Assembly (NCBI RefSeq): GCF_002975175.1 | Contig: NZ_PCNZ01000001.1 | Location: 124,001 to 188,000, forward strand | DNA: 64,000 nucleotides | Source of the DNA: Bacillus sp. MYb209 | Lineage (GTDB): Bacteria; Bacillota; Bacilli; Bacillales; Bacillaceae_G | Direction of reading: 5' to 3' | In this document: in pieces, positions 9,423 through 19,257 of the stretch | Layout: each line of letters begins with the position of its first letter | Position numbering within the stretch: the first letter of the stretch is position 1 | Notes under the pieces: generated by a model | Database searches by the model: none | What the model saw: the letters and a program-made list of their open reading frames with translations, nothing else | What the model was told of the DNA's origin: nothing | Translations under genes and position numbers: made by a program

Positions 9423-10514
9423 TTATAATTTATCTTTAAATTCCTCATTTGTTAAAATTTCTTGAATAAAATAATCTACATTATTTCTAAGTTTTTGATA
9501 TGCAACTTGATCATCTATATCGTTAAACATAATTACAACTTCTACCTTATTCCCCTTCTTATCTGTAGTGTACAAGCTTTTTGTCAATACGAATGCGGTA
9601 GAACCACCTTTTTGACCAGCATATTCGAACTTACTATTTTTAACTGTTCCTTTAAAAACATTCTCAATTTCATCTTGCATTAATTTCGGAAAATAATTTC
9701 CACTATTTACCTTTTCCATTATACTCATATAATCTTTAGCATTTGCATTCACTAATCGGTCTGACCAAATTCGCTGGAATTCCATATCTACTTTTAATGG
9801 GATATCCCGCTTTTTCCATTCTTCTTCGTCTTTCATCCATTCATGTATTTGTAACACATGTTTATTATATTCATCGTTTGACATGTTACGTAGCATTTTT
9901 AATGATTGATTTTCTGGTACATGAAGCTCTTTTTCTACATATCCTCTCATATATAGTGAAGCTGTATAGGAAGAGAACTTGTCATGACTAGTAAGCTCTA
10001 ACTCTTTTATACTTTCATTTACTCTTTCTATTCCAAGCTTCTCTAACAAATATGTTGTATTTGCATTAGAACTATAGTGAATCATCCCTTTAGCGACTTC
10101 TTCTAAAGGAATTTGTCCATTTTTCACTAACTCTTTAGCTTTGGCATCTTCTAGCCAGGCAGGATGCGCTCCACCATCAGTGTTTTTTACGTAATATTTT
10201 TCTAACTCATGTAATGAAATTTGTTCATCTCGACTTATCTTTCCTTCTGACACTTGTTTAGCAAACTCAACTGCTATTACGATTTTTACCATACTCGCTA
10301 ATGGCAATTTTTTATTTTCATTTATAGATGTTAATACTTCGCCATTTCTTCTAATAAGTAATGAACAGGTTTCATCACCTTTATGTTCTTTTATGTAATT
10401 TAAAACATACTTTGGATCTTCTTTTGACAAATAATATTTCATAATAAAAAAGAACGCTACAATGCCTACTATGATAACTCCCACAATAATCCCTATAATC
10501 TTTACTATATTCAC
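9423..10514 (-). CDS. class A beta-lactamase-like serine hydrolase, membrane anchored
   Basis: 363 residues: an N-terminal membrane helix (about 5-25), then a penicillin-recognising domain with S74-M-V-K77 (SxxK), S148-S-N150 (SxN) and KGGS near residue 305 replacing the KTG box. The active site should face outside. It could be a divergent beta-lactamase or a D,D-peptidase-like enzyme; resistance cannot be claimed from sequence. Confidence 0.8.
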   Translation of the reverse strand: MNIVKIIGIIVGVIIVGIVAFFFIMKYYLSKEDPKYVLNYIKEHKGDETCSLLIRRNGEVLTSINENKKLPLASMVKIVIAVEFAKQVSEGKISRDEQISLHELEKYYVKNTDGGAHPAWLEDAKAKELVKNGQIPLEEVAKGMIHYSSNANTTYLLEKLGIERVNESIKELELTSHDKFSSYTASLYMRGYVEKELHVPENQSLKMLRNMSNDEYNKHVLQIHEWMKDEEEWKKRDIPLKVDMEFQRIWSDRLVNANAKDYMSIMEKVNSGNYFPKLMQDEIENVFKGTVKNSKFEYAGQKGGSTAFVLTKSLYTTDKKGNKVEVVIMFNDIDDQVAYQKLRNNVDYFIQEILTNEEFKDKL

Positions 10515-10582
10515 AATATGCCCCCTCTAACAAATTCCCTTTCATATAATCATTACACCGAATATAATTACAAAATTATACA

Positions 10583-10626
10583 AAATAGAATAACTCTTCC
10601 TAATAATAGAAAGAGTTATTCTATTT
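10583..10626. terminator. intrinsic terminator
   Basis: A 16-bp stem (AAATAGAATAACTCTT and its complement) overlaps the cupin stop codon and ends the minus-strand cupin transcript. Confidence 0.8.
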
Positions 10627-11251
10627 CACATGAAGTTATTTGTCCATTTAACGTAACTACTATATTTGAATCGTCAGCCTGTATATCGCCTTTAGAGCGG
10701 GTTACTGTGGGCGGTCCAATTACAACCGACTCTTTAATTGGCGAAAGGTCTTTCGCTAATTTCTCTGCACTTACACCGTAGGCAGCTTGAAATACTTCTG
10801 GCGGCGTCAACCTTAATACATCCGATCCTTCGGCTGTTTCAAACTGATCGTTATTGAAGAATAAATGTAATTGTACTTCTTCTGTTATGGCTGTGATCCA
10901 GTGCCACCACCCCATTGGAATAAAGACAGTTTGCCCCGCTTTCAAATGATAATTTTGTAATTGATTCGTTTCAGGATTTAGAATAGACGTAACGGCTTCC
11001 CCAGAGACAACAACATCTAACTCCCAAGCATTCGGATGCCAATGTGGTTCTCGCATATGCCCCTTCGTCATAAACAAATCAACAAATGCTCCTCCAATCA
11101 TCGCTGGTAACTGTGTTGACGTTACTTCATACGCAACATTTTTCTCGTCTCTTTTAAAAAAGACATTTGTTCTTGAATCAAAGAAAAGATTTGGCATTCC
11201 TGAGCTTTTCTTTAAATTTTTATTATCTGTAACATAACCTGAATTACTCAT
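10616..11251 (-). CDS. cupin domain protein
   Basis: About 211 residues. One clear cupin core: the metal ligands are suggested by EPHWHPNAWELDVVVSG and by the second motif GQTVFIPMGWWHWI. It resembles oxalate-decarboxylase/germin-type cupins with one conserved barrel. The start at 11251 (MSNSG) has AGAGGG upstream; a GTG 39 bases earlier has no ribosome site. Enzyme activity unknown. Confidence 0.75.
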   Translation of the reverse strand: MSNSGYVTDNKNLKKSSGMPNLFFDSRTNVFFKRDEKNVAYEVTSTQLPAMIGGAFVDLFMTKGHMREPHWHPNAWELDVVVSGEAVTSILNPETNQLQNYHLKAGQTVFIPMGWWHWITAITEEVQLHLFFNNDQFETAEGSDVLRLTPPEVFQAAYGVSAEKLAKDLSPIKESVVIGPPTVTRSKGDIQADDSNIVVTLNGQITSCEIE

Positions 11252-11339
11252 TTTATCCCTCTTTCCCGCTCCGAACATTTCTGATTTCACACTGTATCGT
11301 ATGGGAATTTTTTATGCATGTGCCTATTAACAACATAAC

Positions 11340-11374
11340 AAAAAAACATGCTTTCATTATGAGAGCATGTTTTG
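11340..11374. terminator. intrinsic terminator
   Basis: Stem AAAACATGCT / AGCATGTTTT flanked by A and T tracts, downstream of the small gene at 11413. Confidence 0.8.
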
Positions 11375-11412
11375 TGATATTCTTCACATTGTTTAGTTAA
11401 AAAATAAACTTT

Positions 11413-11574
11413 TTACTTACCATGATGTAACATTAAATCACTAAGTTCTTCTTCAATGTGATTTAATTTCGCAACTCCTTCTTTCCATTTATGAATATAA
11501 CGTGAAACCCCAACGAAAAATAAAATAATAATTGTGGAAAGAATAATACCATACACGATAGCTACAGTACTCAT
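11413..11574 (-). CDS. small single-pass membrane protein (DUF4083-like)
   Basis: 53 residues: a membrane helix at about 5-24 (VYGIILSTIIILFFVGV) followed by a charged tail with a likely short coiled coil (KLNHIEEELSDLM). AAGGAAG precedes the ATG. It is followed by a terminator, which supports a real gene. The layout resembles DUF4083 mini-proteins, but the assignment is by shape only. Confidence 0.65.
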   Translation of the reverse strand: MSTVAIVYGIILSTIIILFFVGVSRYIHKWKEGVAKLNHIEEELSDLMLHHGK

Positions 11575-11689
11575 AGTTACACTTCCTTGTAATTAGTTAT
11601 GTTTTTATTATAAACCTTTTTTTTATAAAATGCTTTGATTTCAACTTTTTGTAACAAAATTGAGTTTTCTAACAATAACAAAAGCGAAC

Positions 11690-11743
11690 TTACCATCTAA
11701 TTTCCCCCTTACGATTGATAAAAAACCTTAATATTTCCATCAT
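11690..11743 (-). CDS. possible 17-residue leader or micro-protein
   Basis: A 17-codon frame, MMEILRFFINRKGEIRW, starts 8 bases after a near-perfect AAGGAGG. It lies about 115 bases upstream of the small membrane protein gene on the same strand, so it could be a leader peptide or an independent micro-protein. Nothing else supports it. Confidence 0.35.
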   Translation of the reverse strand: MMEILRFFINRKGEIRW

Positions 11744-11893
11744 ACCAAATACCTCCTTATGAATTGGCAATAGCTCAATTTGTTAAAAAACGTTCAAAAA
11801 AGGAAAATTTTTCACAAAATATACAAAACTTCACCATATGTACTATTACCATATGGGTTATATTATTTAATAGAATAAAGGGGATGATATACT

Positions 11894-12316
11894 ATGACGA
11901 CTTGGTTTATTGTTATGTTAGTTGTATTTGGAGCATTTAAAATTATCGTTTCTAGCCTTCCAAACTCTGTTATTGAATCCATTATTAGCAGGTACGAAAC
12001 ACATCCACAACTTGAAGAAGAGAATGTGACTGTTACAATCAATGGAAGTAACTTAGAAGGCGAAAAGAAATCCAAAATTATTCATGATTTTAACGAAGGT
12101 TTATTTTTAGATCGCTATTATGCACCACCGCATAATGAGGGCACTCCTATAATTATCAATGCAAAGCGTGGCAAAAAGGATTTTACATTTTATATTTATA
12201 GTCATGAAGAGCATGTTGATATTGTAAAACAACATAAAAAGAAAGTAATTGCTTATAGTTTACGCTCTAAAAACCTACAAAATAGTGATATGTTCGTGTC
12301 AGCTGATTTAGCTTAA
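11894..12316 (+). CDS. yfmQ: YfmQ family protein
   Basis: 140 residues: an N-terminal membrane helix, then a soluble domain with NVTVTINGSNLEGE and VDIVKQHKKKVIAYSLRS, both matching my recollection of B. subtilis YfmQ. Function unknown. A GGGG ribosome site precedes the ATG and a terminator follows the stop. Confidence 0.85.
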   Translation: MTTWFIVMLVVFGAFKIIVSSLPNSVIESIISRYETHPQLEEENVTVTINGSNLEGEKKSKIIHDFNEGLFLDRYYAPPHNEGTPIIINAKRGKKDFTFYIYSHEEHVDIVKQHKKKVIAYSLRSKNLQNSDMFVSADLA

Positions 12317-12330
12317 TGCTCATATATTAG

Positions 12331-12366
12331 AAAAAGGAATCCATGGCCATATGGATTCCTTCTTTC
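12331..12366. terminator. bidirectional intrinsic terminator
   Basis: Stem AAGGAATCCAT / ATGGATTCCTT with A and T tracts between convergent genes. Confidence 0.88.
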
Positions 12367-12370
12367 CTAT

Positions 12371-13204
12371 TTACTGAAAAATAAGCTCTGTCTTCAAACT
12401 ATCTTTCGGTAACAACCATCCTTTTTTCTCTATACTCGCCATTAATAATTCTCTTTGTTTTGTCGCAATACTTTCCTCATTTGTTTTAAATGACACTTCT
12501 ATTACGAAGTCGTCTTCTATCTTCCCGGTATTACTTAATGGCCAAATTTCAATATTCGTTTTTGTATTTTCAAACTCCCCTGTATACCGTTTCATTAATA
12601 CAGGACCGTAAATGTGAGAATCGTTGAGCATTTCTTCTCCCCAATTCGTATACAACCATTTGTTCATTTTCCCTGGTAATTTCTCTATTAACATGTTTTG
12701 AGCATCCCGTTCATTTGGTAAATCAAGTATCCCATATCCTTTAGCACTATAACTTTTCTTATTTGAAATACTTAATGTTTTCTTCTCAAATCCCCAATCT
12801 ATTTCTGCCTCATAGTTATCAGTTTTACTATCAAATCCATCCTTCTTAGCTACTTCTAATGCATCTTGAATTATACCATTTTGAATCGGGTATCTCTTTT
12901 TATATGTTAGCTCAAAATCTTTACTAAATTCTTTCTTTCGAATTCTAGCAAACCAACCTTCATTACTTAAATTTTTATTCGCCGTATCTAAAAATTGCAC
13001 TTGTATTCTTTCATAATTTGTACCAGCCTGGAAATGTTCTAGTACCTCTTGCTTTATCTCTTTGTTATAACCTAATACTTGTTCTGGCTTTAATAATAAC
13101 TTCACTTCAAAACTAGGTTTCATTGGACTAGCAGCAAACCCTTCCTTAACATTATAAAGGAAACAACAAAAGAAAATACTTACGAATACAAATACCTTTT
13201 TCAT
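12371..13204 (-). CDS. secreted CYTH-like protein, unknown function
   Basis: 277 residues with a signal peptide (about 1-24, cut after GFAAS). The mature part has spaced E-x-K/E-x-D strands (FEVKLLL, FELTYKKRY, YEAEIDWG, FVIEVSFKT) reminiscent of CYTH/triphosphate tunnel enzymes, but the match is visual only. It starts 21 bases after the metallo-hydrolase gene, so it may be the last gene of the ABC transporter operon. Confidence 0.55.
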   Translation of the reverse strand: MKKVFVFVSIFFCCFLYNVKEGFAASPMKPSFEVKLLLKPEQVLGYNKEIKQEVLEHFQAGTNYERIQVQFLDTANKNLSNEGWFARIRKKEFSKDFELTYKKRYPIQNGIIQDALEVAKKDGFDSKTDNYEAEIDWGFEKKTLSISNKKSYSAKGYGILDLPNERDAQNMLIEKLPGKMNKWLYTNWGEEMLNDSHIYGPVLMKRYTGEFENTKTNIEIWPLSNTGKIEDDFVIEVSFKTNEESIATKQRELLMASIEKKGWLLPKDSLKTELIFQ

Positions 13205-13224
13205 ATACCGATCTCCTTTACACT

Positions 13225-14487
13225 TTAAATTACTTCTATACGTTCCATAGTAAGCGAATATACATTTTCATATCCTGCTGTACTAAGGTTTTGCTGTAAT
13301 CGATCCGTGTCCTCTTTAAGAGCATGCACTAACACCGTATGTTCTGGTAATAATATATTTAACATCGCCTTAACGTCACTTATACTTTGATGAACCTTAT
13401 ATGGAACTCGCTCTACCCTACATTCTCTACTTACACATTCTTTCATCACCTTTTCTGCGAAACTCCCTTTCGCAATATGTCCAGTAAAGATAATGGAATT
13501 TCGTTCTTCATGCCGAAGTTGTTCATAATATAACTGCGCTCGTTTCGTTTGCATATTCGCATCACTCATTACAACTATTCCGTAACTATTTTGCATACAA
13601 ATGTCATTATCCATAACTATTATGTTTCTTTTTAAACTCTCCAGAGCCCGTTCAAGTTTTTCATTATCTTTTAACCAATCTTTATATATGAACATCTCTT
13701 CAAAACCAACCAAAATTTCTTTATCTACTATAAGCGGAAATTTTTTATATCGTTCATATAAATACAATACTATATCTTGCGCCCTACCAAGTGGAGGTAA
13801 CGGTAGTAACGCTATTCCTTTATTGTGCGCAACTCGTTCAATTTCTGCACATAATTCGTCCACTCGTTCATTTTGCGAAACATCATCAGTGTGATAAGCG
13901 GCATCTACAATTGCAATTTTTATATCGCTTCGCAAATTTCCAGGTAAATTAGCTCGTAGTATATTAGATTCTGCTGAATAATCACCAGAATAAAATACGT
14001 ATGTATTACACATATCCACTAAAAACCAAACAGCTCCTAATACATGCCCACTATACCCCCATTGAAACCGCAACGTTGGTGTAATCTGTATCCATTCATT
14101 TGGATTACTAATCTCATCAATACATACATAATTTAAATCTTTAATATTTTGGTCGTTATAAGGTAAATTCCACCCTTGCGTCAGTTTGTAGTTTCTCCAT
14201 TTTTCAAAATAAGCTGGCAGTTGCTCCTTCGTATAACGAGTCGTCCAAATTTTTTTCTTATATCCATACTTCGTCAATAAAGGTAAACCCATCGTATGAT
14301 CTTCATGAATATGCGATAAAAATACCGCATCCAAAAATGGAACAACTTCTCTTTCTATTTTTGGATAACTATCCTCATATGATCGATTAATACCACAATC
14401 AAATACTATTTTCATCTCTTTATTTTTTACAAAATAGCAGGAACGACCGTATTCTCCCGCTCCTCCCCATACTTCCATCCTCATCAT
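13225..14487 (-). CDS. MBL-fold metallo-hydrolase, beta-CASP-like
   Basis: About 420 residues. The metal motif HIHEDHTMG (HxHxDH) is near residue 59, later ligands lie in YSGHVLGA and YSGDYS, and a long C-terminal half is shared with beta-CASP nucleases (SIIFTGHIAKGSFAEKVM). The start at 14487 overlaps the permease stop (ATGA); a longer frame would run into the permease. Its place in a transporter operon is unusual. It could be a phosphodiesterase acting on an imported compound or an RNA-processing enzyme. Confidence 0.75.
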   Translation of the reverse strand: MMRMEVWGGAGEYGRSCYFVKNKEMKIVFDCGINRSYEDSYPKIEREVVPFLDAVFLSHIHEDHTMGLPLLTKYGYKKKIWTTRYTKEQLPAYFEKWRNYKLTQGWNLPYNDQNIKDLNYVCIDEISNPNEWIQITPTLRFQWGYSGHVLGAVWFLVDMCNTYVFYSGDYSAESNILRANLPGNLRSDIKIAIVDAAYHTDDVSQNERVDELCAEIERVAHNKGIALLPLPPLGRAQDIVLYLYERYKKFPLIVDKEILVGFEEMFIYKDWLKDNEKLERALESLKRNIIVMDNDICMQNSYGIVVMSDANMQTKRAQLYYEQLRHEERNSIIFTGHIAKGSFAEKVMKECVSRECRVERVPYKVHQSISDVKAMLNILLPEHTVLVHALKEDTDRLQQNLSTAGYENVYSLTMERIEVI

Positions 14488-16154
14488 GCTACCCCTTTTC
14501 GTTTTTGCTCCATATGTTGCAGAAGTAATAAGCACATTGTTGTAAGCCCCACAGAAACAACAGCCATTGCCATTCCTATAGATACTTCTCCTTGTTCAAA
14601 TTGAGAAAAAATAAACGTTGCTGACGTTTCTACTGATGGAGGTAGTACGAGAAGCGATGCTACTAACTCTCGTATCGAAATCGTAAATGTCATCGCCCAT
14701 CCAGCAAGAATGCCCGGAATAATAAGAGGCAATATTATTTTTCTAAAAATATAAATATAATTCCCAGAAAAAACACTTCCTGCCTGTACAAGAGAGTCAT
14801 CAATTTGTCCGAGCGATGCTTTTACATACTGTACCGTATAAGGTAGAAAAAGAACAACATACGTTACGATAACCATGACAGGTGTATTGTAAATTGATAT
14901 AGGCATATATGGTGAATTCCAAAATAAAATAAGCCCTACAACCATCACTATTCCTGGTACCATATTCGGTAACATACCGCACATATCAAGCCATTTTTCA
15001 GAGGAATTTTTCCCCTTTCGAATCATAAGTGCCAAAAAGACTCCAATAATTACAGCAACAATCGCCGTTACGAGTGAAAAAAGAAAACTGTTCCATAAAG
15101 CTTCTAATCCCGGAGAACCAATTGTAAATAATGCTTCATAATGGCTTGTTGTAAAGTTATTAAAATGTAAGCCCCCGCCTCTTAACTTCGATAAAGAAGC
15201 TATGAGTATAGAAAAGTATGGGATACCAATTGCTACTATTAGTAAACCAATTACATAAACCCATGCTATAAAACGTGTAACTATAGACAAAGTATATCTT
15301 TTAGATTTCACACCTTTTCCACTAACCATTGCATATGAATACTTTCGATTCAATACATTTTGCATATACCAAATGAGCATACACGCACTTAGTAATAAAG
15401 AAGATAATGCTGTTGCACTACTAAAATCAATCGGCCAACTCGAAATAAATTTATGAATCTCTGATGTTAACACGTGGAATCCTATTCTACGTCCGAATGT
15501 AGCTGGTGTTCCAAATTCAGCAATCGTCTTTACGAAAATGAGTAAAGCACCCATTACATAACTTGATAACAATAACGGCAATATTATTTTTCTTAAACGA
15601 TAGAAAAAGCTTCCACCATGAACTGCTGCAGCTTCTTCTTTACTACTCCCAATTTGAAGTAACGTGTTTTTCAACATGAAGTAAAGGAATGGGAATAAAT
15701 GCAGACTCATAATTAAAACCATACCGCCTAAACTAAAAAACGATGATGAAATCGGCTTTAAAGCCGGAAAAAATTGTTCAAAATAACCGTTAGGTTGCAT
15801 GAACAAAATCCATCCCATCGATCCGATATACGGCGGCGTCATAAATGGGATCATAAAAATAATATCTAACTTACTATACTTTCCTACATCTGTTTTGCTC
15901 ATAATGAACGCCAATGGAAATGCAAATATTGTAGCTCCTATTACAACGAGTACACCTAGAAGCATCGAATTTAGAAAAATCCCAGCTAATCCACCACTCT
16001 TCATGACTTCAAAAGGCTTTAAAAAATTCCAACTGCTATTTTCATATACACTAGAAAATAAAATGAGAAAAAGCGGAATGACGATTAACATCACCACAAG
16101 TAACAATGCTACTGTCATTCCAATTTGTCTTACTGATACGAATCGATTTACCAT
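14484..16154 (-). CDS. ABC transporter permease, fused two-domain (FbpB/ThiP type)
   Basis: 556 residues with about 12 membrane helices in two homologous halves, each with a binding-protein-dependent permease loop (EEAAAVHGGSFFYRLRKIIL; QAGSVFSGNYIYIFRKIILP). This fused arrangement is typical of iron(III), thiamine and 2-aminoethylphosphonate importers. It lies 12 bases after the binding-protein gene. Confidence 0.9.
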   Translation of the reverse strand: MVNRFVSVRQIGMTVALLLVVMLIVIPLFLILFSSVYENSSWNFLKPFEVMKSGGLAGIFLNSMLLGVLVVIGATIFAFPLAFIMSKTDVGKYSKLDIIFMIPFMTPPYIGSMGWILFMQPNGYFEQFFPALKPISSSFFSLGGMVLIMSLHLFPFLYFMLKNTLLQIGSSKEEAAAVHGGSFFYRLRKIILPLLLSSYVMGALLIFVKTIAEFGTPATFGRRIGFHVLTSEIHKFISSWPIDFSSATALSSLLLSACMLIWYMQNVLNRKYSYAMVSGKGVKSKRYTLSIVTRFIAWVYVIGLLIVAIGIPYFSILIASLSKLRGGGLHFNNFTTSHYEALFTIGSPGLEALWNSFLFSLVTAIVAVIIGVFLALMIRKGKNSSEKWLDMCGMLPNMVPGIVMVVGLILFWNSPYMPISIYNTPVMVIVTYVVLFLPYTVQYVKASLGQIDDSLVQAGSVFSGNYIYIFRKIILPLIIPGILAGWAMTFTISIRELVASLLVLPPSVETSATFIFSQFEQGEVSIGMAMAVVSVGLTTMCLLLLQHMEQKRKGVA

Positions 16155-16166
16155 GTAATCACCATC

Positions 16167-17192
16167 TTATTGAAATACTTTCTTAAATTGTTTTCCTACT
16201 TCATCCTGTTCTTTCCCAACTGTTTTCCAATCAACGTTTAGTACCGGAATCTCTTCTACATTCGGTCTATTTTCAGCTTTTATATCTTTTCTACCTGGCA
16301 ATAAGTACGCTTTAGAAACTTGTTTTTGCACATCATCTGATAATAAATAATCAATAAACTGTTTTGCACCTTCTACATTTTTACTATCCTTCATAATACC
16401 TGCTGCACGCGGACTAATAACCGTTCCGCTTTTTGGATATACGATATCAACCGGCTCGCCCTTTGCTTTTGCACTGTACGTCATATAATCAACACCCGCA
16501 ATTACCATATCTTTCGCACCTGTTACTACTGGATCTAAAGCTTCTTGGTTTGCTCCCGCTACTGTAACTTCATTTTTCTTAAGTTGTTCAAATAAATTCC
16601 ATCCATCTTGTCCATTCTTTTTCACGTATCCTGTTACAAAGTCTAAAGCTGAACCTGAAAGCGCTGGGTCTGGAAGATTCACTTTCCCTTTCCATTCTCC
16701 TTTTGTTATATCGCTCCAATCTTCAGGTGCTGTCTTCACATTTTTTGTGTTATACACAATTCCTAATGCTGAAGCGCTATATCCAAAATAATGTCCTTTA
16801 TCATCCGACCATTCAGAACGAAGCTTATCAGCTTGTTTCGCTTCTTTATAAGCTAACGTTTTACCATCGTTCTTTAATCCTTCCATCGCTGGTAATGAAG
16901 CGAGTACGACAACGTCAACGACTGGATTTTTCTTTTCAGCTTCCATTCTCGCTAAAATCTTACCTGTTGTTCCTTGAAACATTTCCACTTTTATACCTGT
17001 TTTCTTTTCAAAGTCCTTTTGAATTTTTTCTGCTAATCCTTTTGGTCCTGCACTATATACAACAATTTTCTTTTCATTAGCGTTTTTATTTTTTACATCT
17101 GCACTGCCTGTCTTTGAACTACACCCTGTTACTACTGCAGAAAATAGTAAAGTACATACAAATAAAGACTTAAGCGAACTGAATTTCTTCAT
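16167..17192 (-). CDS. ABC transporter substrate-binding lipoprotein
   Basis: 341 residues with a lipoprotein signal (lipobox VVTGC) and an extracellular binding-protein fold: IVVYSAGPKGLAEKIQKDFE at the mature start is the AfuA/PhnS/ThiB-like opening, and YLLSDDVQKQVSKAY is near the end. Ligand could be Fe(III) or an organophosphonate; it cannot be settled from sequence. GGGGAG precedes the start, which overlaps the ATPase gene by 23 bases. Confidence 0.88.
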   Translation of the reverse strand: MKKFSSLKSLFVCTLLFSAVVTGCSSKTGSADVKNKNANEKKIVVYSAGPKGLAEKIQKDFEKKTGIKVEMFQGTTGKILARMEAEKKNPVVDVVVLASLPAMEGLKNDGKTLAYKEAKQADKLRSEWSDDKGHYFGYSASALGIVYNTKNVKTAPEDWSDITKGEWKGKVNLPDPALSGSALDFVTGYVKKNGQDGWNLFEQLKKNEVTVAGANQEALDPVVTGAKDMVIAGVDYMTYSAKAKGEPVDIVYPKSGTVISPRAAGIMKDSKNVEGAKQFIDYLLSDDVQKQVSKAYLLPGRKDIKAENRPNVEEIPVLNVDWKTVGKEQDEVGKQFKKVFQ

Positions 17193-18162
17193 ACGATTCT
17201 CCCCCTATATGATGAATACATTTTTTGGGTACATATAACGATACTGGTTTACCGACGCTTAGCTTACTATTGTGATAAGCTGTCCATACACCTAATGCCC
17301 CCATGTTTACTTTCACTTCATAACGTTCTCCTACATATATAACGTGCTGAATTTCACCTGCATATGTATCGCACACTTCATTTTTTGTCCAGCTCACGTG
17401 CTCTGGACGAATCATTTGTTTATTCTCTACAAGCCAATTTGCCTTACCAACAAACTTTGCAACAAATTCATGAGACGGTTTCACATAAATATTTTCTGGT
17501 GTTCCTTTTTGTAATACTTCCCCTTGTTTCATTACAATAATTTGGTCTGACATTGACATAGCTTCTGTTTGATCGTGTGTTACATACAATGCCGTTAAAC
17601 CAATGGAATGAACGATATCCATAAGCTCTAAGCGCATTTCTTCTCGTAAAATTGCATCGAGTGCACTTAACGGTTCATCAAACAAAATAAAATGAGGCTT
17701 TGTTACAATTGCTCTAGCAAATGCGACACGTTGCTGCTGTCCGCCAGAAAGTTCGTGTGGATATCTTTTCTCCATACCTTGCAGGCGAACTCGCTTTATC
17801 GCATCTTCTGCCTTTTCTCGTAAATGATTCGTTTGCTTTGTAGCCCTTAAACCAAATGCAACATTTTCAAATACAGTCATATGCGGCCATAAAGCAAAAT
17901 CTTGAAATACCATACCGATATTCCGTTCATGAGGAGATGTTTTCACCTTTTTTGTAGACGAATACATGCACTTATCTCCAAAATATATTTCTCCTTTATC
18001 CGGTTCTTCAAGTCCTGCAATCATTCTAAGCAAAGTCGTTTTCCCACATCCCGAAGGTCCTAAAAGTGTGGTAAACTCTCCTTTTTTCATTACAATTTGT
18101 AACGGTTTTAACGCCTGCATTTTTCCAAATGTCTTTTCTAATCCATGAATTTTAATATCCAT
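17170..18162 (-). CDS. ABC transporter ATP-binding protein (Fbp/Pot type)
   Basis: 330 residues with Walker A GPSGCGKTT, signature LSGGQQQRVAFARA, Walker B FILFDEPLSALD and a C-terminal TOBE-like regulatory domain (IRPEHV). First gene of the operon ATPase, binding protein, permease, metallo-hydrolase. GAGAGG precedes the ATG. It diverges from a LysR gene 161 bases away, which probably regulates it. Confidence 0.92.
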   Translation of the reverse strand: MDIKIHGLEKTFGKMQALKPLQIVMKKGEFTTLLGPSGCGKTTLLRMIAGLEEPDKGEIYFGDKCMYSSTKKVKTSPHERNIGMVFQDFALWPHMTVFENVAFGLRATKQTNHLREKAEDAIKRVRLQGMEKRYPHELSGGQQQRVAFARAIVTKPHFILFDEPLSALDAILREEMRLELMDIVHSIGLTALYVTHDQTEAMSMSDQIIVMKQGEVLQKGTPENIYVKPSHEFVAKFVGKANWLVENKQMIRPEHVSWTKNEVCDTYAGEIQHVIYVGERYEVKVNMGALGVWTAYHNSKLSVGKPVSLYVPKKCIHHIGGESYEEIQFA

Positions 18163-18323
18163 CGTTTCACCTCTCTTCCCTCATTCTTAACCTGCTTTCA
18201 TTCTATCTGGACGATTTATACTGAATGTTAATGTACTGTAAAGATTAAATTAAAAAACTTCTAATAAACTATTTATTTCTATAGATTTTTTCTATAGTTA
18301 GAAGAAAAAGGGGTCAACTTATC

Positions 18324-19217
18324 ATGAATCTCTTAAAATTAGAAATTGTAGTGCTTATTAAGAAGTACAAAAAGCTTACTATTGTCGCAGAAAAACTTGG
18401 TGTTAAACAACCTACTATTACATTTCACATAAAAAGCTTAGAAGAGGAACTCGGTGTGCCTTTATTTGAATTACGTTCCGGAAGATATTTCTTAACAGAA
18501 GCTGGCGAGGCGTTGCATCATTATGCTTGTAAAATAGATGCACTTATGAAAGAAGCTAGACGGGTGACACAAGAATTTAAAGATTTTAATAAAGGAGCTA
18601 TAACAATTGGCGCTAGTTATGTACCAGCAACTTACCTTTTACCAGAAGTTGTTCACCAATTTCAGTGCGAATTTCCAAATATAAAAATAACACTAATGGT
18701 AAAAACAGCTCCTGAAATTCGAACGATGCTACAAAATCACGAAATTGATCTTGGAGTTATTTCAGCCGCACCATTTGACGAACCACTTTTAAAACAAACG
18801 AATATAATACCCGATACACTTGTTCTGGCCTTTTCCAAAGAACATCATTTTTCTAAAAGAGCAAATGTATCATTACAAGATATCGAAAAAGAACGTATAT
18901 TATTGCACCGTAACCCATCTACAACGAGAGACTTACTTACACAATGGACGTTAGCACATAACATTACATTCCAATCTGAAATTGAACTAGATTCATTAGA
19001 AATGATGAAACAAATTTTAAAATATGGTAATGGGGTTGCCTTTATTTCTAAACTTGCTATTGAACAAGAAGTACAACGAAATGAGCTCTTATACATACCA
19101 ATTCCCGAATTTGAATTACAGCGTAATATTTATACAATTCATCATGAGGACAGGTGGAATTCTAAAATCATTTCTTTTTTACTACATAGCATCACTTCTT
19201 TTTCAGCCAAAAATTAA
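18324..19217 (+). CDS. LysR-family transcriptional regulator
   Basis: 297 residues with an N-terminal winged helix-turn-helix (KLTIVAEKLGVKQPTITFHI) and a periplasmic-binding-like effector domain. It is divergent from the ABC operon, the classic LysR layout, so it likely activates import in response to the substrate. AAAAGGGG precedes the ATG. Confidence 0.9.
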   Translation: MNLLKLEIVVLIKKYKKLTIVAEKLGVKQPTITFHIKSLEEELGVPLFELRSGRYFLTEAGEALHHYACKIDALMKEARRVTQEFKDFNKGAITIGASYVPATYLLPEVVHQFQCEFPNIKITLMVKTAPEIRTMLQNHEIDLGVISAAPFDEPLLKQTNIIPDTLVLAFSKEHHFSKRANVSLQDIEKERILLHRNPSTTRDLLTQWTLAHNITFQSEIELDSLEMMKQILKYGNGVAFISKLAIEQEVQRNELLYIPIPEFELQRNIYTIHHEDRWNSKIISFLLHSITSFSAKN

Positions 19218-19246
19218 AAGGCTGTCGTTATACACGACAGCCTTTT
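19216..19246. terminator. bidirectional intrinsic terminator
   Basis: A 13-bp stem (AAAAGGCTGTCGT / ACGACAGCCTTTT) between convergent genes. Confidence 0.9.
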
Positions 19247-19257
19247 AAACTATAACT

